Assembly (NCBI RefSeq): GCF_900095285.1
Contig: NZ_LT607734.1
Span: forward strand, 868,001-932,000
Reading direction: 5' to 3'
DNA length: 64,000 bases
DNA from: Fusobacterium gastrosuis
Lineage (GTDB): Bacteria; Fusobacteriota; Fusobacteriia; Fusobacteriales; Fusobacteriaceae
Shown here: positions 1-9,071 of the stretch, piece by piece
Layout: the number at the start of each line of letters is the position of its first letter
Numbering within the stretch: the first letter of the stretch is position 1
Made by a program: the position numbers and the translations under genes
Notes under the pieces: model-generated
What the model saw: only the letters and a program-made list of their open reading frames with translations
Told to the model about the DNA's origin: nothing
The model's database searches: none

Positions 1-519
1 ATTAGAAATAAAATTTTAGCTGGTGAAGATTATTCGAGATACTTGAATGATGAAAAAATAGAAAAACCCCATGCCTTTTGGGATGATTTTTATCCTTATT
101 TAAGATATACTATACTTTTCAATTCTGAAAAACTTTCACAAATTCAAGATATTGAAATTGGTTTAGAACAAAGAATTTATGAATCAGCAAAGAAAAATAA
201 AAACTATTCTTTATTTTTTGATGATATAATAACTAAAAGATATACTCGTGCTCGTTTACAGAGAATATTTCTTCATATACTTTTAGGCCTTACAAAAAAA
301 ATGACTGATAGATGGAAAAGTGAAATTCCATATATAAGAGTTTTAGAATTTTCCACAAAGGGGAAAGAAGTATTGAAAAGTTTAAAGAAAAGAAATTTAC
401 CAATTATAAGTACAAAGAAAAATATTCAAAAAAAATTAGGAAAAGATGCTTTAGAGATATTTTTTTGGAATGAAATGGCAAGTGAACTATATAATTTGAT
501 AACAGAGGAGAAAAGATGA
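1..519 (+). CDS. tmcAL: tRNA(Met) cytidine acetate ligase, C-terminal part
   Basis: The frame is open to the left edge, so this is a 3' fragment of about 172 codons of a gene that normally encodes about 390-400 residues. The visible part matches the C-terminal helical region of the TmcAL (YlbM, DUF1 HIGH-type nucleotidyltransferase) family, most clearly the stretch TKRYTRARLQRIFLHILLG. The family uses acetate and ATP to make N4-acetylcytidine at the wobble base of elongator tRNA-Met. The N-terminal ATP-binding motifs lie outside the window, so the call rests on the C-terminal signature alone. The TTG at 43 could be read as a start but the upstream frame continues, so it is internal. The stop overlaps the next start (ATGA at 516-519), suggesting translational coupling. 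Confidence 0.75.
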   Translation: MRNKILAGEDYSRYLNDEKIEKPHAFWDDFYPYLRYTILFNSEKLSQIQDIEIGLEQRIYESAKKNKNYSLFFDDIITKRYTRARLQRIFLHILLGLTKKMTDRWKSEIPYIRVLEFSTKGKEVLKSLKKRNLPIISTKKNIQKKLGKDALEIFFWNEMASELYNLITEEKR

Positions 520-1850
520 AAAGACTTACAACAAAAATACAAATTTTATATGGCTTAGGTGTTAGTTATGCCATAGTAGATCAGATATTTGCTCAGTGGA
601 TATTATATTTTTATCTTCCGCCTGAAAATTCAGGTTTAAAACCAATTATGGCACCGATATTTATATCACTGGCATTGGCTATTTCAAGATTGGTAGATAT
701 GATAACAGATCCGGTAGTAGGATATTTATCAGATAAATATGATAGTAAATATGGAAGAAGGATTCCTTTTATAGCAGTTGGGACAGTTCCATTGGTATTA
801 TTTACAATAGCTTTTTTCTATCCATTGACTTCAAGTGAAAAAGCAACCTTTTATTATTTAATTTTTGTTGGTTCGATGTTTTTTACATTTTATACTATAG
901 TGGGGGCACCGTATAATGCACTTATACCTGAAATTGGGAGAACAACAGAAGAAAGATTAAATTTATCAACATGGCAATCAATATTCAGATTAGTTTATAC
1001 AGCAATCGCCATGATTATTCCAGGAGCTTTAATTGCTAAGATTGGAAAAGGGGATACGCTTTTTGGAATTCGAGGAATGATAATAAGTTTATGTATAGTT
1101 GTAGTAATTGGATTATTTACAACAGTATTTGGGATCAAAGAAAAAGAATATTCAAGTGCTGAAGCCTCTAGTGCAAATTTTAAAGATACAATGAAAATAG
1201 TTATGAAAAATAAAAATTTTATTTATTATTTATTTGGACTTTTATTTTTCTTTATAGGATTTAATAATTTAAGGGCTATAATGAATTATTTTGTTGAAGA
1301 TATAATGGGCTATGGAAAGTCGGCAATAACAATGGCAGCTGCAATTTTATTTGGAACATCAGCATTATGTTTCTATCCAACAAATATCTTATCTAAAAAA
1401 TATGGATATAGAAAGGTAATGTTATATTGTTTATCAATGTTAATTGTCTTTACAACAATGTTATGTCTATTAGGAACAGCGTTACCAACAAAATTTGGTT
1501 TTGTACTTTTTGCATTAATAGGAATACCGATAGCAGGAGCAGGTTTTATTTTTCCACCAGCAATGTTAAGCGAAATAGGAAGTGAAATAAGTAAAAGTTC
1601 AGGACAAAGGATTGAGGGAGTTTGTTTTGGAATACAAGGATTTTTCTTGAAAATGGCATTTTTAGTTTCAATAGTTTTGCTTCCAATAATTTTAGTTTAT
1701 GGAGAAGATGTAAATATTATGCAGGCTATAACTAGTGGTGCAACAAAGGTTGAAAAAATGGGGATATATTTAGCAGCACTTAGTTCAGTTATTTTCTTTG
1801 CATTATCATTTTTGTTCTATTACAAATATCAAGATAGTAAAAAAATATAA
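516..1850 (+). CDS. GPH-family (MFS) sugar:cation symporter
   Basis: A 444-residue, strongly hydrophobic protein with about 12 predicted membrane segments, the usual size for the glycoside-pentoside-hexuronide:cation symporter family. The diagnostic loop near residues 66-86 reads DPVVGYLSDKYDSKYGRR, with the DP..G..SD pattern and GRRIP typical of MelB-like transporters. It would import a sugar or glycoside with H+ or Na+ across the inner membrane. The substrate cannot be deduced: no glycosidase or sugar kinase is adjacent. It overlaps the upstream tmcAL gene by four bases, so it is probably co-transcribed with it. Confidence 0.85.
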   Translation: MKRLTTKIQILYGLGVSYAIVDQIFAQWILYFYLPPENSGLKPIMAPIFISLALAISRLVDMITDPVVGYLSDKYDSKYGRRIPFIAVGTVPLVLFTIAFFYPLTSSEKATFYYLIFVGSMFFTFYTIVGAPYNALIPEIGRTTEERLNLSTWQSIFRLVYTAIAMIIPGALIAKIGKGDTLFGIRGMIISLCIVVVIGLFTTVFGIKEKEYSSAEASSANFKDTMKIVMKNKNFIYYLFGLLFFFIGFNNLRAIMNYFVEDIMGYGKSAITMAAAILFGTSALCFYPTNILSKKYGYRKVMLYCLSMLIVFTTMLCLLGTALPTKFGFVLFALIGIPIAGAGFIFPPAMLSEIGSEISKSSGQRIEGVCFGIQGFFLKMAFLVSIVLLPIILVYGEDVNIMQAITSGATKVEKMGIYLAALSSVIFFALSFLFYYKYQDSKKI

Positions 1851-1870
1851 TAAAAAATAGGTGAGTAAAT

Positions 1871-3052
1871 ATGAAAAGGATATTTATTTTTTCGCTACTG
1901 TCAATACTACTATTGCTTAGATTTTCATTTTCAACTAAAAGGACTGCGTTTCAACAAGGTGAGATTCACAGTATGCTTTTAGATGTGAATGAAAGTAAGG
2001 CGACAATATTGAAAGTGGGTAATAAATATCCTTTTGAACATTTATATGCCAAATTATTTTATAAGGAAGATGGCAAATATCAAGGTTATTTTTTAATAGA
2101 AAAAATAAAACAAGAAAATAATTTCACTTTTATGGAGCTAAAAGAAATTAAAGCTAAAAAAGTAAAGAAAAATTTTATGGAAAATTATTTAGGGAAAGTA
2201 TTTGAAAGAAGCCAAAAAAATTTTTCATATAAATTGAAAAACATGAATAAAGCACTGCTCTTAGGGGATAATACAAGGCTTTCTAAAAAACTAAAAGAAA
2301 AAATAAGATATTTAGGCTTATCACATATTTTTGCTATGTCAGGTTTGCATATAGGTTTGGTTTTCTTAGTCTTTTATTTTATTTGCTTTAGAGTGTTTAA
2401 GAAAAAAATAATTATAGAACTCACGACACTTTTTTTTATGACTTTGTACTATCTTGGTGTAAAAGAAAGTCCGTCTTTTAGCAGAGCCTATATAATGATA
2501 GGCATATATCTTTTTGGGCGAATTTTATATGAAAAAGTGAATGCAGGGAAAGCACTTTTTGTAAGTGCAGTAATTTCAATTTTATATAGACCGAATGTAA
2601 TCTTTTCACTTTCGTTTCAATTCTCATATCTTGCAATGATTGCCATTTTTTATTTCTATCCTTTAGTCAAAAAAATCAACATAAAAAAATCTAAAATTTT
2701 AGATTATATTTTATTTACAAGCAGTATACAAGTCTTTTTAATACCTATTCAAATCTATTACTTTGAAACAATACCATTTATTTCAATACCCATAAATATT
2801 TTGATACTTCCATTTGCAACTATTTTCATATCTCTTAGTTATGTACAACTATTTTTAGAAAATTTTTATTTAGGATTTTTGTTAGAATTTTTTGTTGAAT
2901 TTAGTTATGATGTTTTTATGTATTTAATAGATATTTTTTCAAAAATTCCAAATATGAATTTGTATTTCTATAGCAAGAAAATTATTATCTCTTATATTGT
3001 ATTTTTAGCAGGAATATTTTATATAAAATTAGTTAAAAAAGTAAAAAAATAA
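1871..3052 (+). CDS. ComEC/Rec2-type membrane protein lacking the metallo-beta-lactamase domain
   Basis: A 393-residue protein with an N-terminal hydrophobic segment, a soluble region to about residue 120, then many membrane helices. The ComEC competence-domain signature is clear around residues 130-165: ALLLGDNTRLSKKLKEK followed by LGLSHIFAMSGLHIGL. Full ComEC proteins (about 700-800 aa) form the inner-membrane channel for incoming single-stranded DNA and often carry a C-terminal metallo-beta-lactamase domain that degrades the other strand; here the protein ends right after the membrane core. It may rely on a separate nuclease or be a short natural variant. The start at 1871 is preceded by AGGTGAGTAAAT. 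It sits 20 bases after the symporter gene. Confidence 0.8.
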   Translation: MKRIFIFSLLSILLLLRFSFSTKRTAFQQGEIHSMLLDVNESKATILKVGNKYPFEHLYAKLFYKEDGKYQGYFLIEKIKQENNFTFMELKEIKAKKVKKNFMENYLGKVFERSQKNFSYKLKNMNKALLLGDNTRLSKKLKEKIRYLGLSHIFAMSGLHIGLVFLVFYFICFRVFKKKIIIELTTLFFMTLYYLGVKESPSFSRAYIMIGIYLFGRILYEKVNAGKALFVSAVISILYRPNVIFSLSFQFSYLAMIAIFYFYPLVKKINIKKSKILDYILFTSSIQVFLIPIQIYYFETIPFISIPINILILPFATIFISLSYVQLFLENFYLGFLLEFFVEFSYDVFMYLIDIFSKIPNMNLYFYSKKIIISYIVFLAGIFYIKLVKKVKK

Positions 3053-3097
3053 ACTCATATATGTTATACTTAAATAAGTATTTTATATGGAGGAAAA

Positions 3098-4060
3098 ATG
3101 AAAAAAATTTATTTAGGAATGATTTTATATAGTTTATTTTTTATTGCTTGTCAAAAAACTTTGAATGAAAATGATAAGATGGAAGAAACTCAAAAAATAG
3201 AATATAGGCTAAACGAGAAAAATTTTAAAAAGTATGAATTATATTTGGATTTGTATAATGATATGTATATAGAAAATAAAATGATAAATGATTTTTTAGA
3301 AGTATTTAATTACAATAGCTTTAGAACTTTAAATAAAGAACTTTCTAATGAGCAATTTATTAAATTTGAAAGAAATTTTTCTAAAAATATAGATGCAGTT
3401 AATGTAAAAATATTAAAAATAAAGAGAATAAGTAAAGAAGAACCTAAGTTAGTTTCTGATAAAGTCCTTTGGGAAATGGAAGAAATTTTTCCAAAACTAA
3501 AAATAAAATTATCTGAAGTTACAAAATTATATAATTTAAAGAATGAAAATAATGAACAAATAAGTAAAGTATACGACGAATTCTGTAATTTGTACGAAAA
3601 TTATTTAGAATATGAAAATCAATTCATAACGGAAATAAAAGGCATAGAAAATACACGCTTTGAAAACTTAGTAATTGAATTAAAAGAAAAAGGTAGTGAT
3701 ATAGATAAAAAAGTAGATAATTTCAAAGTAGCGGCTAAAATATTTCTAGAAACAATTTCTAACCAAGATAATATAGCTTATGCAATGGAAAATGAAGAAA
3801 TTGAAACTTTATTAAGAACTGTGGGGAATTTAGTAATAGCAGCTTCTAATGATATTGCTGAAGAAATAAAAAAATTTTCAACTTTAGATGAGAATCAAGT
3901 AAAATATGCAAATTTTAATTTTTATATTTATAGAATGATTGCAGAGGAAACAAAAAAGATTGTGATTAGTGTGGATAATAAGAATCATGATAATTTGAAA
4001 AGAGCCATAAGTGGATATATTGATAAATACTTGAAGATAATTGATGAAGAGGTTTTATAG
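3098..4060 (+). CDS. DUF3829-type lipoprotein
   Basis: A 320-residue protein with a lipoprotein signal peptide: positively charged N-terminus, hydrophobic stretch and a lipobox FIAC with the lipidated Cys at residue 18. The mature part is helical, charged and lacks recognisable catalytic motifs; the pattern of YxxYVxxxN-like helices resembles DUF3829 (YiiG-like) lipoproteins, whose function is unknown. It would be anchored to the inner or outer membrane facing the periplasm. A TATGGAGGAAAA ribosome binding site precedes the start. Assignment to DUF3829 is by resemblance and moderately sure; the lipoprotein call is firm. Confidence 0.7.
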   Translation: MKKIYLGMILYSLFFIACQKTLNENDKMEETQKIEYRLNEKNFKKYELYLDLYNDMYIENKMINDFLEVFNYNSFRTLNKELSNEQFIKFERNFSKNIDAVNVKILKIKRISKEEPKLVSDKVLWEMEEIFPKLKIKLSEVTKLYNLKNENNEQISKVYDEFCNLYENYLEYENQFITEIKGIENTRFENLVIELKEKGSDIDKKVDNFKVAAKIFLETISNQDNIAYAMENEEIETLLRTVGNLVIAASNDIAEEIKKFSTLDENQVKYANFNFYIYRMIAEETKKIVISVDNKNHDNLKRAISGYIDKYLKIIDEEVL

Positions 4061-4078
4061 AAAAAATAAGGAAAATAT

Positions 4079-4651
4079 ATGAAAACAGTAAAGATGGAAC
4101 ATGTAATTGAATTTGAAGAAAAAAAATCAAAATTTATAGGTTATATAAAACCTATTTTAACAAAAGAAGAAGCAGAGAAATTTATAAGAGATATAAAAGA
4201 AAAACATAAAGATGCCACTCATAACTGTTCAGCATATAGAATAAATATAAATGGGCAGGAATATTTTAAAGTAGATGATGATGGGGAGCCAAGTGGAACA
4301 GCTGGAAAACCTATGGGAGATATTCTAATGTATACAGATATCACCAATGTAGTTATAGTGGCTACAAGGTATTTCGGAGGAATAAAGTTGGGAGCAGGGG
4401 GGCTTGTTAGAGCTTATGCAAAAACTGCAAAATTAGCTATAAATGAAGCTGAAATTATAGATTTTGTGGATAAAATTGATATAATGTTGGAAATACCATA
4501 TGAAAAAATAGGGGATTTAGAAAGAATGTTTATCGAACATGGAGCAGAAAATATAGAAAAATCATTTTTAGAAAGAGTTATCTACAAGTTACGAATAAAA
4601 AAAGACTTTATGGATATTATAAAAAAAATAGATTATATAAATATAATTTAA
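4079..4651 (+). CDS. YigZ/IMPACT (UPF0029) family protein
   Basis: A 190-residue protein of the YigZ/YvyE family, related to the eukaryotic translation regulator IMPACT. The N-terminal UPF0029 domain is evident from DATHNCSAYRI (about residues 43-53), DDDGEPSGTAGKPM (65-78) and TRYFGGIKLGAGGLVRAYA (103-121). Bacterial members are proposed to bind RNA or ribosome-associated factors, but a biochemical role is not settled. The C-terminal ferredoxin-like DUF1949 portion is present but slightly short. The gene follows the lipoprotein gene by 18 bases and ends right before a strong hairpin terminator. Confidence 0.88.
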   Translation: MKTVKMEHVIEFEEKKSKFIGYIKPILTKEEAEKFIRDIKEKHKDATHNCSAYRININGQEYFKVDDDGEPSGTAGKPMGDILMYTDITNVVIVATRYFGGIKLGAGGLVRAYAKTAKLAINEAEIIDFVDKIDIMLEIPYEKIGDLERMFIEHGAENIEKSFLERVIYKLRIKKDFMDIIKKIDYINII

Positions 4652-4686
4652 AAGAAGCTGATTAAATTTTCAATCAGCTTCTTTTA
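4652..4686 (+). terminator. Rho-independent terminator after the YigZ gene
   Basis: The stem AAGAAGCTGATT pairs with AATCAGCTTCTT around a short A/T loop, followed by a T-rich tail. It begins directly after the TAA stop. Confidence 0.85.
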
Positions 4687-4775
4687 CTTTTTACAGATTT
4701 AATTTTTGAAGATAACTTAATAAGTCCTCGAACTACTATAGCAGCAAGAATTAGCAATGAATTTGTTTTTTAAAC

Positions 4776-4807
4776 AAAAGAGATTGGTGGAGAACTCCAA
4801 TCTCTTT
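4776..4807 (-). terminator. Terminator for the minus-strand TIGR02206 gene
   Basis: AAAGAGATTGG (4777-4787) pairs perfectly with CCAATCTCTTT (4797-4807) around a 9-base loop. On the minus strand a T-rich stretch follows. It lies just downstream of the minus-strand gene ending at 4821. Confidence 0.75.
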
Positions 4808-4820
4808 GAAAATAAATTTT

Positions 4821-5497
4821 TTATCTAATATATCTTGTTTTCTTTTCTCTAAATGGTAAATACAAGATAAATGACAAAGCTATATAAATTCCTTCAACAG
4901 AGAAAATATAATAAGGCCATGGTCCAAAGAAATCAACAGGGCTTGCAGTTGAAGGTGGTCTATTTACGTATAAATAATTGGTCCCTAATTTTTCATTTAG
5001 GAAATAAAGTCCTAATGCAATTAAATTTAAGAATATGAAAGAACCAATTGCCCCAGCTTTAGTAACTCTAAATTTAAAATGTATTAAACCATAGGCCACG
5101 CTAAATAAAATAAAAAATGCGTTATAAAGAAGCTGATAGAAGCAAAATTATCCATGCCATCTCTAAGTTCCGGAGTAATAATGGCAAATAATGCACCTAT
5201 CGACCAAAAATAAAGAGGTTGAAATACAATTTTGCTAGTGAATGACATCATAATAATAGCAAGTATAAGTGCTAAATTACAAAGATGAAAAGGTAGCAGT
5301 TCAATAACTTGTTCTTTGTAATAATGATTTCTAAATATGAGTTCAGCTATTTTTATTCCAAGAATTGTAATTGCTAGAAATTTTGATAAGCTATCTTTTC
5401 TGATAAAAAAACCTAATATAATTAGTAAAATAGAAATTACGATACCGATTCCTATTGTTAAAAAATGGGCATGCCCAAATAAAATAAATTTATCCAT
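4821..5497 (-). pseudogene. TIGR02206 (YwaF-like) membrane protein gene split by a frameshift
   Basis: Two overlapping reading frames together make one TIGR02206-type integral membrane protein of about 225-230 residues. The 5' frame (5497 to 5084) holds the N-terminal half with several membrane helices and the conserved LLPFHLCNLALIL segment; the 3' frame (to 4821) holds the C-terminal half with the characteristic FFGPWPYYI motif. The reading shifts near a run of six A on the plus strand (5112-5117); one additional base there would restore a continuous frame reading THFFILFSVAYGLIHF. The apparent GTG start of the second frame at 5099 is therefore an artefact. It is either a true slip mutation in a homopolymer or a sequencing error. 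Function of the family is unknown. Confidence 0.8.
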
Positions 5498-5505
5498 AAA
5501 ACCTC

Positions 5506-6147
5506 CTATTTGTGAAAACCTAAATCAGCAGGATTAATATCACCTGAAATATATTTTACTTCTGAATTATTGGATTCAAATTTTTTGCGATTTTCTGTAA
5601 CTTTTTTTATAAGAGAAACAGTTTCTTCAGGTAAATTATTAGCCTGAAATTGTCCTTTTGACCAATAATTTATGACCAGTTGACTATCTCCTAAAACTTT
5701 TTTTAGATTTAACTTTTTCGCACATTCTAAAGCTAAATAAAGTCCTAATAATTCACCAAAATTATTAGTTTTTTCTTTTCCCAGTTCAATATTTTCAAAT
5801 TCATTTACAAACCAAGTATTTTTTTCTAAATATTTTTTCAAATTTTCATTTAAAATAACAGAGATTAAGCTATTTGAATATTTATCAGCAATTCGGACTT
5901 CTACACCTCTTCCACGACCAGTTCCAGCATCAAAATACACAGCCTCTTCCAAAAAATAATCTTCAAAAGAGGTTGATTTTTTATTGTATGCAGCTCCAGA
6001 TTTTATCCATTCATTGGCTTCATCAATATTTGAAAATGATTTATATCTAGCTTTTGAGCCTTGAACTAAAGATTTACACTCTTCCCATGTTTTTACGATT
6101 CCATTATTATTTTCATTAAAAAAATAAGCATAAATTTTTTTAGACAT
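5506..6147 (-). CDS. Viroplasmin-domain RNase H family protein
   Basis: A 213-residue protein with an N-terminal caulimovirus-viroplasmin-like domain (about residues 1-50, KIYAYFF...GIVKTWEECKSLVQG...YKSF) that in RNase H1 proteins binds RNA:DNA hybrids, followed by an RNase H fold. The four acidic catalytic residues are visible in order: Asp in YFDAGTGRGRG, Glu in NNFGELLGLYLAL, Asp in VLGDSQLVI and Asp in INPADLGF. It should cut the RNA strand of hybrids. The start at 6147 was chosen because GGGAGG lies 4 bases upstream; an in-frame ATG at 6177 lacks a ribosome binding site. It is separated from the downstream minus-strand membrane gene by only 8 bases. Confidence 0.87.
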   Translation of the reverse strand: MSKKIYAYFFNENNNGIVKTWEECKSLVQGSKARYKSFSNIDEANEWIKSGAAYNKKSTSFEDYFLEEAVYFDAGTGRGRGVEVRIADKYSNSLISVILNENLKKYLEKNTWFVNEFENIELGKEKTNNFGELLGLYLALECAKKLNLKKVLGDSQLVINYWSKGQFQANNLPEETVSLIKKVTENRKKFESNNSEVKYISGDINPADLGFHK

Positions 6148-6349
6148 TTTGCCTCCCATTCTTTTAAATGATAACATAATTACTTGTTTTTTGAAACCAA
6201 AAAATATAAATATAGTTTAATAATAAAAAAAAGAACATATAGTATAAATTTTAATGATATTTTATATAAGTAATTTATATTTTTATATATTTAAGAAAAG
6301 TAGTATACTCATCTAAATATAACAAAAAAATTTATAGGAGGAAATGAGA

Positions 6350-7855
6350 ATGAAGAAATTAGGTTATTTATTGTTAATAATTTTATCATTATTTGCTGTG
6401 GCTTGTGGAAAAACAAAAAAAGAAAGCCCGAATGGAAACACTGTTGTAATTGCACAAGGGGCAAAGCCAAAATCATTAGACCCACATATGTATAATGAAA
6501 TTCCAGGGTTAACAGTATCAAGACAATTTTATAATACATTATTTAATAGAGAAAAAGATGGAAGTATAACTCCTGAACTTGCTGAATCTTATAAATATAA
6601 TAGTGATACAGAATTAGAAGTAGTGCTAAAAAAAGATGTAAAATTTCATGATGGAACTACTTTAACAGCAGATGATGTTGTTTATAGTTTTGAAAGAATG
6701 AAAGACAAACCGGGAGCATCTATAATGATAGCTGAAATTGATAGAGTTGAAAAAGTAGATGATTTAACAGTAAAAATTATTTTAAAACAAGCTTCATCAC
6801 CATTATTATTTAATTTGGCTCACCCAATAACATCTATTGTTAGTAAAGCCTATGAAGAAGCAGGAAATGATTTAGCTGTTGCACCTATGGGAACAGGAGC
6901 TTATAAATTAGTTTCTTATGGTGATGGAGAAAAAATTGAAATGGAATCTTTCAAAGATTATTTTGCAGGAGCACCTAAGGTAGCAGGAATAACATTTAAG
7001 TCAATACCTGAAGATACAAGTAGATTAGCTGCATTAGAAGTAGGAGAAGTAGATATTGCTTATGGAATGGCTCCTATTAATGCTCAAACAATTGAAGCAA
7101 ATGAAAACTTAGATTTAATATCAGAACCAACAACAGCTACTGAATATATAACTCTAAATACTGAGAAAGCTCCTTTTGATAATAAAGATTTTAGAGTTGC
7201 AATAAACTATGCTTTAGATAGACAAAGTATTGTAGATTCAATTTATTTAGGTAAAGCAGTAGTTGCAAGATCAGTAGTAAACCCAAATGTATTTGGATTC
7301 TATGATGGATTAGAACAATATACATTTAATGTAGAAAAAGCAAAAGAGTTAATTGAAAAATCAGGAGTTACAGAAAAATCATTCTCTCTTTATGTAAATG
7401 ATTCTCCTGTAAGAGTACAAGCAGCACAAATCATCCAAGCTAATTTAAGAGAAGTTGGAATAGATATGAAGATTGAAATATTGGAATGGGGAACTTATTT
7501 ATCTAAAACTGGAGAAGGAGATTTCCAAGCATATTTAGGTGGATGGATATCAGGAACATCTGACGCAGATATAGTTTTATATCCTTTACTAGATAGTAAA
7601 TCAATTGGTTTTGCAGGAAATAGAGCTCGTTATTCAAATCCAGAATTTGATAAAGAAGTTGAAGCAGCTCGTGTAGTATCAGATCCTGAAGCTAGAAAAG
7701 AACACTATAAGAAAGCACAAATAATGGCTCATGAAGATTCGCCTTTAGTTGCACTTTATAATAAAAATGAAAATATTGGAATTAATAAAAGAGTAAAAGG
7801 ATTTAGCTATGATCCGACTACTATGCATAAATTAGGAAGCTTAGAAGTAGAATAA
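6350..7855 (+). CDS. Peptide/nickel-type ABC transporter substrate-binding lipoprotein (SBP_bac_5)
   Basis: A 501-residue extracytoplasmic binding lipoprotein of family 5 (DppA/OppA/NikA type). The signal peptide ends in a lipobox FAVAC with Cys at residue 19. Family hallmarks include AKPKSLDPHMY, FHDGTTLTADDVVYSFERM and AINYALDRQSIV. It would capture oligopeptides or a similar ligand in the periplasm and deliver it to an inner-membrane permease. No permease or ATPase genes of this class are adjacent, so it is an orphan that must use components encoded elsewhere. The ATG at 6350 is preferred over the one at 6344 because AGGAGG (6336-6341) is 8 bases from the former and only 2 from the latter. 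Confidence 0.92.
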   Translation: MKKLGYLLLIILSLFAVACGKTKKESPNGNTVVIAQGAKPKSLDPHMYNEIPGLTVSRQFYNTLFNREKDGSITPELAESYKYNSDTELEVVLKKDVKFHDGTTLTADDVVYSFERMKDKPGASIMIAEIDRVEKVDDLTVKIILKQASSPLLFNLAHPITSIVSKAYEEAGNDLAVAPMGTGAYKLVSYGDGEKIEMESFKDYFAGAPKVAGITFKSIPEDTSRLAALEVGEVDIAYGMAPINAQTIEANENLDLISEPTTATEYITLNTEKAPFDNKDFRVAINYALDRQSIVDSIYLGKAVVARSVVNPNVFGFYDGLEQYTFNVEKAKELIEKSGVTEKSFSLYVNDSPVRVQAAQIIQANLREVGIDMKIEILEWGTYLSKTGEGDFQAYLGGWISGTSDADIVLYPLLDSKSIGFAGNRARYSNPEFDKEVEAARVVSDPEARKEHYKKAQIMAHEDSPLVALYNKNENIGINKRVKGFSYDPTTMHKLGSLEVE

Positions 7856-7866
7856 AAAAATTCAAA

Positions 7867-7892
7867 AGGGCTGTTTTACAACAGCCCTAATA
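7867..7892 (+). terminator. Hairpin after the binding-protein gene
   Basis: AGGGCTGTT (7867-7875) pairs with AACAGCCCT (7880-7888) around TTAC. The following tail is mixed A/T rather than a pure T run, so it may be a weak terminator or an mRNA 3' stabiliser ahead of the peptidase gene. Confidence 0.65.
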
Positions 7893-7925
7893 ATATTTAA
7901 TAGGAAAAATAAGGAGATATTTAAA

Positions 7926-8960
7926 ATGAAAAGTATAGATTTAAAATATATTATAGATAAAACAGTAGAGTTATTAGCCGTACCAAGTCCAGTAGGGTAT
8001 ACAGACTTAGCAATAGATTGGGTAAAAAAAGAACTAGAAGCTTTGGGGTTTGAACATACAACAACTAAAAAAGGAGCACTTATTACATATATAAAAGGTG
8101 AAGATTCTTCTTATAGAAAAATGATATCTGCCCATGTTGATACTCTGGGAGCTGTTGTAAAAAAAGTAAAAAATAATGGAAGATTAGAAATAACAAATAC
8201 AGGTGGATATGCTTGGGGATCAGTTGAAGGTGAAAATGTAATAGTACATACTGTTTCTGGTAAAACTTATGAAGGAACATTGCTTCCTGTAAAAGCATCA
8301 GTTCATGTGTATGGAGATGTGGCAAGAGAAGCAGCAAGAATAGAAGAAACTATGGAAATAAGACTTGATGAAGATGTGAAGACAGCAGAAGATGTGTTTG
8401 CATTAGGAATATGTCAAGGAGATTATGTATCTTATGAAACTCGTACTAGGGTATTAGACAATGGTTACATAAAATCTAGATATTTAGATGATAAATTATG
8501 TGTAGCTCAAGTTTTAGGATACATAAAATACTTGAAAGACAATAATTTAAAACCTAAAACAGATCTATGGGTATATTTTTCTAACTATGAAGAAATAGGA
8601 CATGGAGTTTCTGTATATCCAGAAGATTTAGATGAATTTATAGCAATAGATATTGGATTAGTTGCTGGACCTGATGCACATGGAGAAGAAAGAAAAGTAA
8701 ATATAGTGGCAAAAGACAGTAGAACGCCTTATGATTTTGCTTTAAGAAAAAAATTACAGCAAGCAGCAGATGAAAATAAGGTAAAATATACAGTTGGTGT
8801 GCATAATAGATATGGTTCAGATGCAAGTATAGCAATTTTACAAGGTTTTGATTTTAAATATGCTTGTATAGGACCAAATGTTGATGCAACACATCACTAT
8901 GAAAGATGTCATAATGATGGAATAGTAGAAACAGTTAAATTGATGATAGCTTATTTATAA
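7926..8960 (+). CDS. M42 family metallopeptidase (aminopeptidase)
   Basis: A 344-residue cytosolic peptidase of the M42 family (FrvX/YsdC/PepA type), which forms large tetrahedral dodecamers and trims N-terminal residues from peptides. The two-metal site is visible: His and Asp in SAHVDTLGAVV (about residues 67-77), Asp in SRYLDDKLCV, the catalytic Glu pair in YFSNYEEIGHG (about 220-230), and the distal His in ATHHYERCHNDG near the end. AAGGAG lies upstream of the start. It follows the peptide-binding lipoprotein by about 70 bases, consistent with peptide uptake followed by hydrolysis, though a hairpin separates the two. Confidence 0.92.
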   Translation: MKSIDLKYIIDKTVELLAVPSPVGYTDLAIDWVKKELEALGFEHTTTKKGALITYIKGEDSSYRKMISAHVDTLGAVVKKVKNNGRLEITNTGGYAWGSVEGENVIVHTVSGKTYEGTLLPVKASVHVYGDVAREAARIEETMEIRLDEDVKTAEDVFALGICQGDYVSYETRTRVLDNGYIKSRYLDDKLCVAQVLGYIKYLKDNNLKPKTDLWVYFSNYEEIGHGVSVYPEDLDEFIAIDIGLVAGPDAHGEERKVNIVAKDSRTPYDFALRKKLQQAADENKVKYTVGVHNRYGSDASIAILQGFDFKYACIGPNVDATHHYERCHNDGIVETVKLMIAYL

Positions 8961-8976
8961 AAATAAAATTTTTCAA

Positions 8977-9008
8977 AAAATAGTAACAGATGTTACTATT
9001 TTTTTTAT
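8977..9008 (+). terminator. Rho-independent terminator after the M42 peptidase gene
   Basis: AAAATAGTAACA (8977-8988) pairs with TGTTACTATTTT (8991-9002), followed by a run of T. The loop is tight (about 2-4 bases). Confidence 0.8.
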
Positions 9009-9071
9009 GAAAAGATTATATAATAAGTCAGAAATAAAAATAATTTTTGTTCTATGAAAGGAAAAGGAAAA

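Noticed and set aside
5337-5537. Plus-strand frame opposite the frameshifted membrane gene
   Set aside because: No ribosome binding site and antisense to clear coding sequence.
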